From positions 1 through 63,563 of the forward strand of contig CAJAVP010000025.1 of NCBI GenBank assembly GCA_903945375.1: 63,563 bases of DNA. The letters are read 5' to 3'. The DNA is from an uncultured Methylococcaceae bacterium (GTDB taxonomy: Bacteria > Pseudomonadota > Gammaproteobacteria > Methylococcales > Methylomonadaceae). The notes beneath the pieces were generated by a model. That model had not been told where the DNA came from. It did not search any database and saw only the letters and a program-made list of their open reading frames with translations. A program made the translations under genes and the position numbers. Position 1 is the first letter of the stretch; the number at the start of each line of letters is the position of its first letter. This document shows, in pieces, positions 30,179-41,003 of the stretch.

Positions 30179-30228
30179 GTGGGAGCGGCTTTAGCCGCGA
30201 CAATCATCGTGACTAAAGCCGCTGCCAC
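30179..30228. repeat. REP-like inverted repeat between mutT and yacG
   Basis: AGCGGCTTTAG (30184-30194) and its exact complement CTAAAGCCGCT (30213-30223) flank an 18-base spacer, inside the longer GTGGGAGCGGCTTTAGCCGC. The pattern resembles REP elements between convergent genes in pseudomonads and relatives. It could also act as a bidirectional terminator for mutT and yacG. Only one copy is seen in this window. Confidence 0.6.
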
Positions 30229-30241
30229 TTTTATTAATGAT

Positions 30242-30442
30242 TTATTGCCAAAAAGTCTCTTGCTCGTCTTGATCCAGAACCGGCTCACCGGCGATTCTTT
30301 TTTCTTCCATTGCCCATTCGCCCAAGTCTTGCAGCTTGCAACGCTCGCTACAAAACGGTCTAAAAATATGCTCAGGTAACCAAGGCACTGGACAAGAGCA
30401 ATTGGGGCATTTAACGGTTAAAGGCTGTTGTGACGCGGACAT
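30242..30442 (-). CDS. yacG: DNA gyrase inhibitor YacG
   Basis: 66 aa zinc-finger protein. The four cysteines of the YacG finger are present: [10 protein letters not shown] and [18 protein letters not shown]. coli YacG binds GyrB and blocks gyrase. The open frame extends four codons upstream to a TTG, but the ATG at 30440-30442 overlaps the zapD stop (TAATG), so translational coupling and the ATG start are preferred. Acidic C-terminus as in the family. Confidence 0.92.
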   Translation of the reverse strand: MSASQQPLTVKCPNCSCPVPWLPEHIFRPFCSERCKLQDLGEWAMEEKRIAGEPVLDQDEQETFWQ

Positions 30443-31212
30443 TAAAACAGGCAACAGGTTAAGACGAAAGGAATATCATCGGTACTTTGTGTCGGACGTT
30501 TATCGCCATCCGGTGGCTCCATAAAACGTATTGAGCACCGATGTTTGCCACCACTGATTTCAGCAAAACACGGTAAGGCGTTATCTACGCCGATTTTGAG
30601 CATTTGAAAGGGTTGACTGCGATCTAATGAGAATTGATAAAAGCCTGCGGTCGCAATCTCTTCTGTTGATTTATTGCTGTTACGAATAAAGCTAAGAATG
30701 AGATTTATGCTAGTACGGATATCTTCAAACGGCGCACTCCATAATTCGAGGTCTTTTTTGCGAACAATCTCGTCTTGCTCTAGCCAAAAATGATATTCCG
30801 GTAAATCAAATGAACAGGTTCCGCCCGGTATAGAGCTGCGTTGTGCGATGCTTTGAAATAAATCACTTTCCATAATATGGATGCCCACCTTGCCGGTCGA
30901 CGCATACAATTTTTTGCTGATGGTGGCAAGCTCGGTCAAGATATTTTGCAGCTTTTCAGAATCGACACTTTCGTTGTCGGCAATTCTATTTAGTGTCTTA
31001 GCATTACGATCCAGTTCTTTTAAGATTTCTGATTTTAAGTCGTTACGCCGAAAAATCGACATAATGTCTAGTAATACCGAAATAGCGGCTCGTTTATCTG
31101 CAACGGTATTGCCATCTGAAAAATGTTTGAACTGTTGAAATAACTGCTCTAGCCTTATGAAAACACGGATACGTTCATTGAGGGGAAATTCGTAGGTGGT
31201 AATGGTGTTCAC
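30442..31212 (-). CDS. zapD: Cell-division protein ZapD
   Basis: ZapD cross-links FtsZ filaments at the division ring. 256 aa from a GTG at 31212, which gives the family start [20 protein letters not shown]. The open frame continues 32 codons upstream into the 3' end of coaE but with no family similarity, so the shorter start is chosen. The mostly helical body ends in a beta domain ([15 protein letters not shown]). It keeps the coaE-zapD-yacG order known from E. coli. Confidence 0.93.
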   Translation of the reverse strand: MNTITTYEFPLNERIRVFIRLEQLFQQFKHFSDGNTVADKRAAISVLLDIMSIFRRNDLKSEILKELDRNAKTLNRIADNESVDSEKLQNILTELATISKKLYASTGKVGIHIMESDLFQSIAQRSSIPGGTCSFDLPEYHFWLEQDEIVRKKDLELWSAPFEDIRTSINLILSFIRNSNKSTEEIATAGFYQFSLDRSQPFQMLKIGVDNALPCFAEISGGKHRCSIRFMEPPDGDKRPTQSTDDIPFVLTCCLF

Positions 31213-31219
31213 AGACAAG

Positions 31220-31837
31220 TTAAACCTTAGCGTCGCTGATTGAAAGATACAAATTGTGCAGTTTTTTAACCCGTTCTGCAAGCCTGTCTTCCGCGACTGA
31301 ATTATCAATCACATCATCTGCACGGGTTAATCTGAATGCTCTGGAGACTTGAGCATCAATAATGCTTTGAATACGATCAATTGTAAAATGATCGCGCTGT
31401 TGTACACGGGCGATTTGTACCTCTAAGGGACAGTCAATCACTAACACGCGGTCGATAAAATAGGCCGATTCTCGCGTTTCAAAGAGTAACGGCAAACACA
31501 CGATGCAATAGTGTGTTACAGCTAATTGACTGAGCTGTTTTAACTGCGCCTGAATCGCTTGATAGATGAGAGGATGCACAATCGCTTCAAGCTGTTGTCT
31601 TTGCTGCATATCCGAAAACACCCGCTCTCTTAACCACGCGCGGTTTAACGAGCCGTCCGAATTAAGCACCTCATCACCAAAACTCAGCTGAAGGCGTTGT
31701 AATGCCGGTTGCCCCGTTGCCACGACATCTCGCGCTACTTCATCGGCATCAATCACCGGTACGCCCAGTTGTACAAAGTGTTTTGCCACGGTACTTTTTC
31801 CACAACCAATGCCACCCGTCAAGCCGATGGTCAGCAT
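31220..31837 (-). CDS. coaE: Dephospho-CoA kinase
   Basis: Last step of coenzyme A synthesis: ATP-dependent phosphorylation of the 3'-hydroxyl of dephospho-CoA. 205 aa. The P-loop GLTGGIGCGKST is at residues ~5-16, the substrate motif DADEVARDVV near 30, and LLFETRES and VIDCPLEVQIARVQQRD follow. It begins 3 bases after pilD, the common pilD-coaE pairing. Confidence 0.97.
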   Translation of the reverse strand: MLTIGLTGGIGCGKSTVAKHFVQLGVPVIDADEVARDVVATGQPALQRLQLSFGDEVLNSDGSLNRAWLRERVFSDMQQRQQLEAIVHPLIYQAIQAQLKQLSQLAVTHYCIVCLPLLFETRESAYFIDRVLVIDCPLEVQIARVQQRDHFTIDRIQSIIDAQVSRAFRLTRADDVIDNSVAEDRLAERVKKLHNLYLSISDAKV

Positions 31838-31840
31838 TGC

Positions 31841-32725
31841 TTAAAGTCCGAAATAGTTTAGATAAAATTGATTAATATCCTGTCCCCAAAGCAACACAAT
31901 CCAGCCCGATACGGCTAAATAAGGGCCAAAGGGAATTGGGTTTGAGACATCGTGTTTGTTTACTACAATCAACGTGATACCAATGATTGAACCGACTAGC
32001 GATGAAAATAAAATGATTGCAGGTAAACTTTGCCAACCCAACCAAGCTCCGAATAACGCCAATAATTTAAAATCACCAAAGCCCATGCCTTCTTTGCCAG
32101 TTAGTAGTTTAAACGCCTGATAAACCGTCCAAAGCACTAAATACCCCGCCGCCGCGCCAATAATACTAGCCGATGCATCCGTAAAAAAACCAAATAGACT
32201 CAGTATTAATCCCAACCAAAGCATGGGTAAGGTAATGGAATCGGGTAATAAATGTTCGTCGATATCAATAAAACTGAGTGCAATCAACGCCCAAGTCAGT
32301 AATAGGGCAAACAGGGTTTGTGGCGCATAACCAAAATGCCAAGCCACTAGCATGGACATTAATGCGGTCAAGCCTTCGACGAGCGGATAACGAATGGCAA
32401 TGGGATGTTGGCAAGACGCGCATTGCCCTCGCAACACTAAATAACTCAGCAAGGGGATATTATGCTGCGGTTTAATGCCCGTCTGACACTGTGGACACTG
32501 GGACAAAGGCAAAACTAGATTAAAAGGTGCAGTCACCTCCTCCGCATCTAGCTCCAGATATGCTAGGCATTCTTTATGCCATTGACTACTCATCATGATA
32601 GGCAGGCGATAAATAACGACATTTAAAAAACTTCCCACCATCAAGCCGATGATGCCTGCCAAGGCCGTACACAGCACCGGGGAGTTGAGTAAAAGCTCAA
32701 GGGCTTGTATAAAATCTGTTTGCAT
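31841..32725 (-). CDS. pilD: Prepilin peptidase and N-methyltransferase
   Basis: Inner-membrane aspartic protease that cleaves and N-methylates type IV prepilins and type II secretion pseudopilins. 294 aa, about eight membrane segments. The N-terminal cytoplasmic domain has the zinc tetracysteine (CPQC and CASC, residues ~75-105). The catalytic aspartates are in FIDIDEHLLPD and GFGDFKLL. Followed by coaE, preceded by pilC and pilB. Confidence 0.95.
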   Translation of the reverse strand: MQTDFIQALELLLNSPVLCTALAGIIGLMVGSFLNVVIYRLPIMMSSQWHKECLAYLELDAEEVTAPFNLVLPLSQCPQCQTGIKPQHNIPLLSYLVLRGQCASCQHPIAIRYPLVEGLTALMSMLVAWHFGYAPQTLFALLLTWALIALSFIDIDEHLLPDSITLPMLWLGLILSLFGFFTDASASIIGAAAGYLVLWTVYQAFKLLTGKEGMGFGDFKLLALFGAWLGWQSLPAIILFSSLVGSIIGITLIVVNKHDVSNPIPFGPYLAVSGWIVLLWGQDINQFYLNYFGL

Positions 32726-32832
32726 TATGAGTGCCTTTGTAAAAAATGACCGGATTAGCGAGTCCCGATATGACGGAGTAGCGGTAGCCGCTTAGTCATC
32801 AGAAAACATAATGCCAATAAGAAGGGTGAACA

Positions 32833-34053
32833 TTAGCCAACCGCCGCGCCCATTTTGAAAATAGGCAGATACATAGCCACAATCAAGCCACCGACTAAAA
32901 TACCTAACACCACCATAATAATCGGCTCCATTAGGCTGCTCAGATTATCCACTAAGTTATCGACTTCTTCTTCGTAAAAATCCGCTACTTTAGCTAACAT
33001 GGCATCCATTGAGCCGGCCTCTTCTCCGATAGCCACCATTTGCTGAACCATATTTGGCCAAATTTTGGCTTGCTGCATGGCAAATTGTAAGCGCTGACCA
33101 GTAGCAACGTCTTCGCGCATTTTCATGACGACTTCGGCATAAATAATGTTGCCACACGCGCCCGCGACCGATTGCAGCGCTTCAACCAAAGGTACGCCAG
33201 CAGCAGACATGGTAGCGAGGGTTCTGGAAAAGCGTGCGATAGCGGACTTGTTAATAATCAAGCCCACCACCGGCAATTGCAGTAACAGCTTATCCAGAAA
33301 ATGATTAAAGGCAAGTGAGCGTTTTTTAAAATAGGAGAAGGTATAAGCCGCTGCAACGATAATCCCCACAACCAACCACCACCATTGTTGTAGCCATTTG
33401 GACATATCAATGACCATGCGGGTGAAAGACGGCAAATCCGCGCCGAAACTTTTGAATAAATCTTCAAAGACGGGTACGACGAATAATAATAAAATCGCCG
33501 TGACGATAAAAGCGACCACCAATACCGCAATCGGATAAGTTAAGGCTTTTTTTATTTTCTTTTTCATCGACTCGGTTTTTTCTTTGTAAGTCGCTATTTT
33601 TGCCAGCAAACTTTCCAACACCCCGGCATGTTCACCGGATTCAACAAGGTTGCAAAACAACTCATCGAAATAGAGCGGCCTGCGTTTCAAAGAATCGGCG
33701 AGACTGTCGCCGCCTTCAATATCGGACTTAATAGCTAATAGCAAAGCTTGCATACTGGGGTTTTCATGACCTTTACCTACAATGTCCATGGCTTGCACCA
33801 AGGCAATACCTGATGCCAGCATCGTGGCTAATTGTCTGGCAAACACAGCGATATCGCCTGATGTAATCGGCTTTTGTCTAGCGCTAAATAAGGGTTTAGG
33901 TTTTTTCTTAATCTTAGTAACCCGATAACCTTGCCGTTTTAATTCGACTTTAGCGATCAACTCACTTCGCGCCGTAATTTCACCTTTTGTTTTTGTCTTG
34001 GTTTTATCAATGCCTTCCCAAAGATAATCTTGCTGTTCTGATTGTTCTGCCAT
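32833..34053 (-). CDS. pilC: Type IV pilus inner-membrane platform protein PilC
   Basis: GspF-family platform that couples the PilB motor to pilin polymerisation. 406 aa: a short cytoplasmic N-terminus, then two repeated GspF domains (ITSGDIAVFARQLATMLASG and FSRTLATMSAAGVPLVEALQ) with membrane helices near residues 180-215, 225-245 and 380-400. It begins 2 bases after pilB and is separated from pilD by ~107 bases. Confidence 0.95.
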   Translation of the reverse strand: MAEQSEQQDYLWEGIDKTKTKTKGEITARSELIAKVELKRQGYRVTKIKKKPKPLFSARQKPITSGDIAVFARQLATMLASGIALVQAMDIVGKGHENPSMQALLLAIKSDIEGGDSLADSLKRRPLYFDELFCNLVESGEHAGVLESLLAKIATYKEKTESMKKKIKKALTYPIAVLVVAFIVTAILLLFVVPVFEDLFKSFGADLPSFTRMVIDMSKWLQQWWWLVVGIIVAAAYTFSYFKKRSLAFNHFLDKLLLQLPVVGLIINKSAIARFSRTLATMSAAGVPLVEALQSVAGACGNIIYAEVVMKMREDVATGQRLQFAMQQAKIWPNMVQQMVAIGEEAGSMDAMLAKVADFYEEEVDNLVDNLSSLMEPIIMVVLGILVGGLIVAMYLPIFKMGAAVG

Positions 34054-34055
34054 AT

Positions 34056-35768
34056 TTATTCCTTGGTTACTCGATCAATTTCTTCTAGGCTGGTAATCCC
34101 CACACGAATTTTATTTAAGCCTGAAGCGCGTAAATCGTTAATACCTTCTGATTTTGCCAACTTACTTAATTGTAGTGCGTTACCGCCTTCCAATATTAAT
34201 TCACGCATTTTTTCACTCAGTGTCATGACCTGATAAATCCCAACACGCCCTTTGTAGCCATGATTACAATGGTCGCAGCCGTCTATATTGGGTTTAAAGA
34301 TAACCAGATCAGCCAATTCGTCTTCTTTAAAACCCGCATCTAATAAAATATTGGGCGGAAAATCGGCAGGTAGTTTGCAGTATTCACAGAGTCGTCTTGC
34401 CAAACGTTGCGCCATAATTAAATTGACAGCGGAAACAATATTGAAGGGCGCAACGCCCATTTGCATTAATCGGTTTAAGGTTTGAGGTGCATCATTGGTA
34501 TGCAAGGTCGATAACACTAAATGCCCAGTCTGCGCCGCCTTAACCGCAATATCAGCGGTCTCTAAATCGCGTATCTCACCCACCATAATGACATCAGGAT
34601 CTTGTCGCAAAAAAGCCCGTAACGCATTAGCAAAGGTCAATCCGGCTTTAACATTGACATTAACCTGATTAATACCTTCTACCGTGATTTCCACTGGGTC
34701 TTCGGCGGTGGAAATATTGCGATCGATGCTATTAAGAATATTCAATCCCGTGTAAAGCGATACGGTTTTACCGCTACCCGTAGGTCCGGTTACCAAAACC
34801 AAACCATAAGGTTTAAATATGGATTTTAAAAACAATTCTTGCTGTTCAGGTTCAAAGCCGAGTCTTTCGATACCAATCTGAGCGGTGGTCGGATCTAAAA
34901 TACGCAGCACCACTTTTTCACCAAACAAGGTAGGACAGGTATTAACTCGAAAATCGATAGTACGGTTTTTTGTTAAGATCATTTTGATCCGTCCATCCTG
35001 AGGGATACGCCGTTCGGCAATATCCATACGAGACATCACTTTTATTCTGGAGATAATCCGCGTGGCTAAACTAGGTGGCGGACTCGCTACCGCATACAAC
35101 ATCCCGTCGCCGCGATAACGAATACGAAACGTTTTTTCATAAGGCTCTAAATGAATATCCGACACGCCTTTTTTAATTGCATCAAGTAACACTTTGTTGA
35201 CATACCGAACAATAGGCGCTTCATCAACATCGGCATTGACATCGACAACCGTATCTTCCGCGCCGCCAATGTTCAGATTATCAAGGTCTGCATCCAGCAG
35301 ATCGCTCATGGTGTTATCTGCAACTTCCAAAGCCGCTTCAATGGCCCGAGTTAATTTATTGTCTTCAACAATAATAATTTCAGGGCGCAATAAACTTTGG
35401 AATTTAATATCCTCAACGGCCTGATTGTTGGTTGGATCAGACATCGCGATAAATAATACTTTGCCACGCACATGCAAAGGTAACACGTGATGTTTACGAA
35501 TCAGTTTTTCATTGACAAGCTCTATGGGCAGACTGCGTGTATCAATGGCATCTAAATCAAGGAATGGAAAACCAAACTCGACAGATGACCGAGACGCAAT
35601 AGATTTACTATCAACCAGTTTGTTATTAACCAAGTAACTAATTAACTGAACCTTGCTGAGACTCGCCTCTTTCTGATAGATGCGTGCATCATTTTCAGTC
35701 ATTAAACCATCTTGGATTAATAACTTCAGAAGACCAGTAACATGTAAATCTGTTGATAAAGTAGACAT
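34056..35768 (-). CDS. pilB: Type IV pilus assembly ATPase PilB
   Basis: Cytoplasmic hexameric motor that drives pilus extension. 570 aa. An N-terminal MshEN/T2SSE-N domain precedes the ATPase core with Walker A GPTGSGKT (~residue 325), the Asp box, Walker B RAFLRQDPDVIMVGEIRD and the His box. The zinc tetracysteine CEYC...CDHC that marks extension ATPases over PilT is present. First gene of pilB-pilC-pilD; no pilA is next to it. Confidence 0.96.
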   Translation of the reverse strand: MSTLSTDLHVTGLLKLLIQDGLMTENDARIYQKEASLSKVQLISYLVNNKLVDSKSIASRSSVEFGFPFLDLDAIDTRSLPIELVNEKLIRKHHVLPLHVRGKVLFIAMSDPTNNQAVEDIKFQSLLRPEIIIVEDNKLTRAIEAALEVADNTMSDLLDADLDNLNIGGAEDTVVDVNADVDEAPIVRYVNKVLLDAIKKGVSDIHLEPYEKTFRIRYRGDGMLYAVASPPPSLATRIISRIKVMSRMDIAERRIPQDGRIKMILTKNRTIDFRVNTCPTLFGEKVVLRILDPTTAQIGIERLGFEPEQQELFLKSIFKPYGLVLVTGPTGSGKTVSLYTGLNILNSIDRNISTAEDPVEITVEGINQVNVNVKAGLTFANALRAFLRQDPDVIMVGEIRDLETADIAVKAAQTGHLVLSTLHTNDAPQTLNRLMQMGVAPFNIVSAVNLIMAQRLARRLCEYCKLPADFPPNILLDAGFKEDELADLVIFKPNIDGCDHCNHGYKGRVGIYQVMTLSEKMRELILEGGNALQLSKLAKSEGINDLRASGLNKIRVGITSLEEIDRVTKE

Positions 35769-35865
35769 AAAATCTGTTTTAAACGGTTAATGCGGGTTAA
35801 ATATAGACGCAATCAAGTTAATGTCTAATTGATCATTTATCTTTCCATCGCCTGTCATCATGTTT

Positions 35866-38667
35866 TTACAATGCCATTATTTTGACTTGTTGCTGTCTAA
35901 GATTATCAAGCATTAATTCTAAGTCTGCCAATTTAGCCTTCTCTTTATCAATAACATCAGCCGGGGCTTTATCGACAAAGGCGGGATTACTCAACTTTCC
36001 TGCAACTCGAGGCAAGTCATTATTGATTTTTTGTATTTCTTTATCCAATCGCGCCAATTCAGCCGTTTTATCAATTAAACCCGCCATAGGAATCAAAATT
36101 TGCATTTCACCCACTAGAGCAATAGCCGATTCAGGTGCAAGCTCTTCTAGACTCAACCAAGTGACCGATGCTAGACGCCCCAATTTTTGCAAATAAACCC
36201 GATTATCCGCGACGGCTTGACGATCCCATTCTGTGCCTTTTTGCAGCAAAACCGGCAATGGCTTACCCGGTGCAATATTCATTTCCCCGCGAATCCGACG
36301 TATGCCAAGTAAGACATCCATCAGCCAGTTGATTTCCGCAACCGCGTGAGTGTCACAAACCGAAAGCTCAGCTACTGGATAGGCTTGCAACATGATCGTC
36401 GCGCCTTCAATGCCCAACAAGGGTGCAACACGTTGCCAAATTTCTTCGGTAATAAACGGCATAATGGGATGCGCTAAGCGTAACAAGGCCTCCAATACGC
36501 GCAGTAAGGTGTGGCGTGTGCCGCGTTGCAAAGCTTCGTTGTCGGATTGCAATGACACCTTAGCCAGCTCTAAATACCAGTCACAATATTCATTCCAAGT
36601 GAACTCATAAATCGCTTGAGCGGCTAAGTCAAAACGATATTGCTCAATTGCTTTGCTGGTCGTCTCGATAACTTGGTTTAGCCGCGTCATAATCCAGCGA
36701 TCAACTTGGGTCAGTTCTACGCTGTCCGAGGCATTTAAAGCGCAATCAAAGGTCTCGGTATTCATCAACACAAAACGCGCAGCATTCCATAATTTATTAC
36801 AAAAATTACGGTAACCTTCGGTACGCGCCATATCAAAACGAATATCGCGTCCGGTCGAGGCTAAGGAGGCAAAGGTGAAACGCAACGCATCCGTACCGTA
36901 AGAGGCAATGCCATCGGGGAAGTCTTTGCGTGTCGCCTGTTCGATTTTTTTAGCCAGATGCGGTTGCATCATGCCAGCCGTGCGCTTGGCAACCAAAGTT
37001 TCCAGCTCAATCCCGTCAATAATATCCAATGGATCGAGAATATTGCCTTTGGATTTGGACATTTTTTGTCCTTCGGCATCACGCACCAAACCATGAATGT
37101 ACACTTCTTTGAAGGGCACTTCGCCCTGAAATTTCAGCCCCATCATAATCATCCGCGCCACCCAGAAGAAAATAATATCAAACCCCGTCACTAGTACGCT
37201 GGTGGGATAATGTTGAGCTAATTCCGGCGTTTGCTCAGGCCAGCCCAGTGTTGAGAAGGGCCATAATGCCGATGAAAACCACGTATCTAAAACATCTTCG
37301 TCTTGGGTTAACGGATAATCAGGCGGCAAATGATGTTGTGCGCGAATGGCTTGCTCGGATTTGCCGACATAGCTATTGCCTTTGTCGTCATACCACGCCG
37401 GAATCCGATGCCCCCACCAAATTTGCCGCGAAATACACCAGTCTTGGATATTGCGCATCCATTCAAAATAGGTGTTTTTCCAATTATCAGGAACAAATTT
37501 AATATCGCCATTTTCAACAGCAGCAATCGCCGGTTCTGCCAATGGCGCGACTTTGACATACCATTGATCGGTCAGTAAGGGTTCGATAACGGCATGGGTA
37601 CGATCACCGCGCGGCACCATCAATTTGTGATCGACAACTTTTACTAAAAAGCCTTGAGCCTCTAAATCACTGACCATCTGTTTACGTGCCGCAAAACGTT
37701 CCAATCCTTGATACGCAACAGGAATCAACGCCTCATCACTACGCACACTGGCATCGAGCGTAAAAATATTGATTAAGCCGTTATGCGGTAAATCTTGCAA
37801 CGCGGAGCTGTGACGATGACGTGTCCAGACCTCATAATCGTTAAAATCATGAGCGGGCGTAATCTTAACGCAGCCCGTGCCAAATTCAGGATCAACATAC
37901 TCATCGGCAATAATCGGAATGCGCCGTCCAGTCAGTGGCAACTCGACAAATTCACCGAGCAAATGTTGATAGCGTTCATCATTCGGATGGATCGCAACAG
38001 CGGCATCGCCTAACAGGGTTTCAGGGCGAGTTGTCGCAACAATCAAATGCCCCTGGCCATTAGAAAGAGGATAACGCAAATGCCACATAAAGCCATTTTC
38101 TTCTTCAGACAACACTTCCAAATCGGATACGGCGGTATGCAGCACAGGATCCCAGTTGACTAAACGCTTGCCGCGATAAATCAGCCCTTCTTGGTATAAG
38201 CGGATAAAAACATCGTGTACCGCATCGGACATGCCCTCATCCATCGTAAAACGCTCACGCGTCCAATCCAAAGAAGAGCCCATGCGTCGCAATTGGCGAG
38301 TAATCGTACCGCCCGACTCCTCTTTCCATTGCCAGACTTTTTCAATAAATTTTTCACGTCCATAATCATGGCGCGTTTTTCCCTCAGCATTACACAAGCG
38401 CTCAACGACCATTTGCGTGGCAATGCCCGCATGATCCGTTCCGGCTTGCCAAAGTGTATTGCAGCCTTTCATACGGTGATAACGAATGAGTGCATCCATA
38501 ATCGTATCTTGGAAAGCATGACCCATATGCAGACTACCGGTCACATTAGGCGGTGGAATCATGATGCAATACGATTCACCCTCTGATTTGGCGGCAAAAT
38601 AGCCATTGGCTTCCCAGGTTTGATACCAGCGTTGTTCGATGGAATGAGGCGAGTAAGTTTTATCCAT
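35866..38667 (-). CDS. valS: Valyl-tRNA synthetase
   Basis: Class I synthetase charging tRNA-Val. 933 aa. The HIGH motif appears as [13 protein letters not shown] (His47 region), and KMSKSKGN lies near residue 537. The CP1 editing domain carries [10 protein letters not shown]. The C-terminal valyl coiled coil is present ([20 protein letters not shown]). Downstream of holC and pepA, the gammaproteobacterial pepA-holC-valS arrangement. Confidence 0.98.
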   Translation of the reverse strand: MDKTYSPHSIEQRWYQTWEANGYFAAKSEGESYCIMIPPPNVTGSLHMGHAFQDTIMDALIRYHRMKGCNTLWQAGTDHAGIATQMVVERLCNAEGKTRHDYGREKFIEKVWQWKEESGGTITRQLRRMGSSLDWTRERFTMDEGMSDAVHDVFIRLYQEGLIYRGKRLVNWDPVLHTAVSDLEVLSEEENGFMWHLRYPLSNGQGHLIVATTRPETLLGDAAVAIHPNDERYQHLLGEFVELPLTGRRIPIIADEYVDPEFGTGCVKITPAHDFNDYEVWTRHRHSSALQDLPHNGLINIFTLDASVRSDEALIPVAYQGLERFAARKQMVSDLEAQGFLVKVVDHKLMVPRGDRTHAVIEPLLTDQWYVKVAPLAEPAIAAVENGDIKFVPDNWKNTYFEWMRNIQDWCISRQIWWGHRIPAWYDDKGNSYVGKSEQAIRAQHHLPPDYPLTQDEDVLDTWFSSALWPFSTLGWPEQTPELAQHYPTSVLVTGFDIIFFWVARMIMMGLKFQGEVPFKEVYIHGLVRDAEGQKMSKSKGNILDPLDIIDGIELETLVAKRTAGMMQPHLAKKIEQATRKDFPDGIASYGTDALRFTFASLASTGRDIRFDMARTEGYRNFCNKLWNAARFVLMNTETFDCALNASDSVELTQVDRWIMTRLNQVIETTSKAIEQYRFDLAAQAIYEFTWNEYCDWYLELAKVSLQSDNEALQRGTRHTLLRVLEALLRLAHPIMPFITEEIWQRVAPLLGIEGATIMLQAYPVAELSVCDTHAVAEINWLMDVLLGIRRIRGEMNIAPGKPLPVLLQKGTEWDRQAVADNRVYLQKLGRLASVTWLSLEELAPESAIALVGEMQILIPMAGLIDKTAELARLDKEIQKINNDLPRVAGKLSNPAFVDKAPADVIDKEKAKLADLELMLDNLRQQQVKIMAL

Positions 38668-38690
38668 GGTGTTATTTTTTCAGTATATTT

Positions 38691-39125
38691 TTATAAATTG
38701 TGCGTGGTAATTGGCAGCCCCGCACTTTTGTATTGTCGGTAACGTGTTCTACCCGTATTTTTGACGGTTTCATTATTGTCTAAAATTTCTAAAATGCGCT
38801 CGACCTGTAAAAAGTTTTCGGGACAATGGCTTGACACATTAATGATTGTGTTTGACCAGACTGTCGCTGTCGGCGCACTGAGATGACCAATGAGCATCGT
38901 ATGCTGCCAGTTCGGTAGTTGTCCCTCATAAATTTGATGAGGAATAAAACTGCCCGGCCTAAACGACCAGAGCAAATCATCCAAAAGGCGACTTTGTTGT
39001 TCTGAATCAGTCAAAATGTAGCAAAAACGACCGCTCCGAAAGGCTTTTTCCAATAGCTTACACACATAGCTATACCTTTCGTGAGCCGATTCGGTGCGGA
39101 GTAAATAAAAGCTGATTTCAGTCAT
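38691..39125 (-). CDS. holC: DNA polymerase III chi subunit
   Basis: Clamp-loader accessory protein that links the replisome to single-strand binding protein. 144 aa from the ATG at 39123-39125, whose A overlaps the pepA stop (TAATG). The open frame runs further upstream inside pepA, but MTEISFYLLRTES is the family N-terminus. The pattern FCYILTDSEQQSRLLDDLLW followed by FIPH and PENFLQVERILEIL fits HolC. It lies between pepA and valS as in other Gammaproteobacteria. Confidence 0.92.
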   Translation of the reverse strand: MTEISFYLLRTESAHERYSYVCKLLEKAFRSGRFCYILTDSEQQSRLLDDLLWSFRPGSFIPHQIYEGQLPNWQHTMLIGHLSAPTATVWSNTIINVSSHCPENFLQVERILEILDNNETVKNTGRTRYRQYKSAGLPITTHNL

Positions 39126-40621
39126 TAAATACTGAGTTGGCTGGCGCGATTCAGTAGATATTGACTTAATAAGGGAACGGGGCGACCGGTCGCGCCTTTG
39201 GTTTGTCCGGTACGCCACGCTGTCCCAGCAATATCCAAGTGCGCCCAACGGAAGTTTTCAGCAAAACGCGAGAGGAAACATGCGGCCGTTATCGTGCCTG
39301 CGTCTTTGCCGCCAATATTTGCCATATCGGCAAAATTGGATTTTAACAATTCTTGATATTCTTCCCAAAGTGGTAATCGCCAGAGGCTATCATTAGCCGT
39401 TTCACTGGCCGCTAATAGCTCATGACACAGCTCATCGTCATTACCTAATAAGCCACTAGGAATACGACCTAAGGCGACTAAACACGCACCGGTTAAGGTG
39501 GCTAAATCAATCACTACGTCAGGATGATAACGCTCGGCATAAGTCAACGTGTCACAAAGAATCAAGCGACCTTCAGCATCAGTGTTTAACACTTCAATGG
39601 TTTTACCCGATAAACTGGTGACAATATCGCCGGGTTTATTGGCATTTCCGTCTGGCAGATTTTCCGAAGCGGGTATCATGCCGATGATATTAAGCGGTAA
39701 TGCCAATTGCGCCGCCACTTGCATCGTTGCCAGTACCGCCGCACCGCCGCACATATCGTATTTCATTTCATCCATGCCCAAACCAGGCTTTAAAGAAATA
39801 CCGCCCGCATCAAAGGTCAAGCCCTTGCCAATCAAGACAATCGGCTTGCTGTTTTTTTCACCACCTTGATAATCTAAGGTAATCAATTGGGCAGGTTGAC
39901 GACTGCCGCGAGTTACTGATAATAACGCGCCCATGCCTAAGGTTTCCATATCAGCTTCGTCGAGAATACTAACCGACAAATCCGCAAATTTTTCACCCAA
40001 ATCAAGGGCTTGTTTAGCCAAAAAGGTCGGTGTACACAGATTGCCCGGTAAATCTGCCAGCCATTTGGCAAAACTTACGCCTTCGGCAATTGCTTGGCCC
40101 TGATTTAAGCCTAATTGCGCTTGAGCTTGTTCGGCTATCGGTATCGCAATCCCTATTTTTTCCAGCTTACTTTCGGTTTCTTTGTCGGATTTAGTGTGCG
40201 TGTATTGATAAGCGACATCGGTAAAAACTTCAGCAATTTGTCGGGTTTTCCATTGCCGATCACCGCCTTCTACGTCAATTTCAGCCAGACAGCAGACAAT
40301 AAATTTTATTTGTGGTCGTTTTAAACTGTTGGCGGCAATAGTCAGTGCTTTAATATACTCTTTACCTGATAACGCTTTGTTTTCGCCTAAGCCAACTAGC
40401 AAAATACGATCAGTTAAACTGTCCATAAGCGCATTCAATAATAGGGTTTCACCATTTTTTCCGCCGATATCACCACGCTGCAATACTTTGCCAATCAGTC
40501 CTTGCGTGGTATCGTTGAGCAGGCTTGCAGAGGGACTGAGTTGTTGATCTTGGTAAACGCCAACCACGATGCAGTCACATTGTAGTTTTTCTAATGGTGC
40601 AGTTTCTATAGAATAATCCAT
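39125..40621 (-). CDS. pepA: Leucyl aminopeptidase (cytosol aminopeptidase A)
   Basis: M17 dinuclear-metal aminopeptidase; in E. coli PepA also binds DNA at cer and carAB. 498 aa from the ATG at 40619-40621, giving MDYSIETAPLEKLQCD; the 28 codons upstream in frame have no family similarity. Metal and catalytic motifs are KGLTFDAGGISLKP (Lys/Asp ligands) and NTDAEGRLILCDTL near residue 343, then VIDLATLTGA. First gene of the pepA-holC-valS operon and divergent from lptF. Confidence 0.97.
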   Translation of the reverse strand: MDYSIETAPLEKLQCDCIVVGVYQDQQLSPSASLLNDTTQGLIGKVLQRGDIGGKNGETLLLNALMDSLTDRILLVGLGENKALSGKEYIKALTIAANSLKRPQIKFIVCCLAEIDVEGGDRQWKTRQIAEVFTDVAYQYTHTKSDKETESKLEKIGIAIPIAEQAQAQLGLNQGQAIAEGVSFAKWLADLPGNLCTPTFLAKQALDLGEKFADLSVSILDEADMETLGMGALLSVTRGSRQPAQLITLDYQGGEKNSKPIVLIGKGLTFDAGGISLKPGLGMDEMKYDMCGGAAVLATMQVAAQLALPLNIIGMIPASENLPDGNANKPGDIVTSLSGKTIEVLNTDAEGRLILCDTLTYAERYHPDVVIDLATLTGACLVALGRIPSGLLGNDDELCHELLAASETANDSLWRLPLWEEYQELLKSNFADMANIGGKDAGTITAACFLSRFAENFRWAHLDIAGTAWRTGQTKGATGRPVPLLSQYLLNRASQLSI

Positions 40622-41003
40622 AACATTTATCGTTTTAGTTTGAAGAAAGCCACTGACGGGCAGGAAAATTAGTTGATTTATAACAAGTGCAACGCAGCGT
40701 GGCAATCAATAATTCGTGTTTAAAACCCATGAGTACGTTTTTTTCGCTAATTTCCACTACTATATTGAGCGGATTAAGTTGTCGAACGGATGCTTAAGCA
40801 ATCCTAGAGATTGGATGGTATCCCGCTTGCCTATAACTCATTAACAACAAGTGCCTCGGTTATTATTGTTTTGATGTTAAGTGGGGCATCAATTAAAACG
40901 AATGGCCAACAGCATTTTTACAGCAAAATTATACAACACTTCTTTGCGTTTTCTTGAGGACACCGAGTTGGAATACCACGTTAAAAAAGGATTAGCCCTG
41001 CCA
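40622..41003. other. Divergent intergenic region pepA/lptF
   Basis: About 380 bases between the pepA start and the preferred lptF start. It must contain promoters for both directions, but I cannot place a convincing -35/-10 pair. The lptF frame is open back to a GTG at 40881, so part of this stretch could be coding if that start is used. No RNA gene or repeat is visible. Confidence 0.5.

Noticed and set aside
38691-39248. Long holC form of 185 residues
   Set aside because: The first 41 codons read through the pepA 3' end in another frame; MTEISFYLLR is the family start.
40881-41003. Upstream GTG start for lptF adding 41 residues
   Set aside because: The added residues do not resemble LptF N-termini, which begin just before the first membrane helix.
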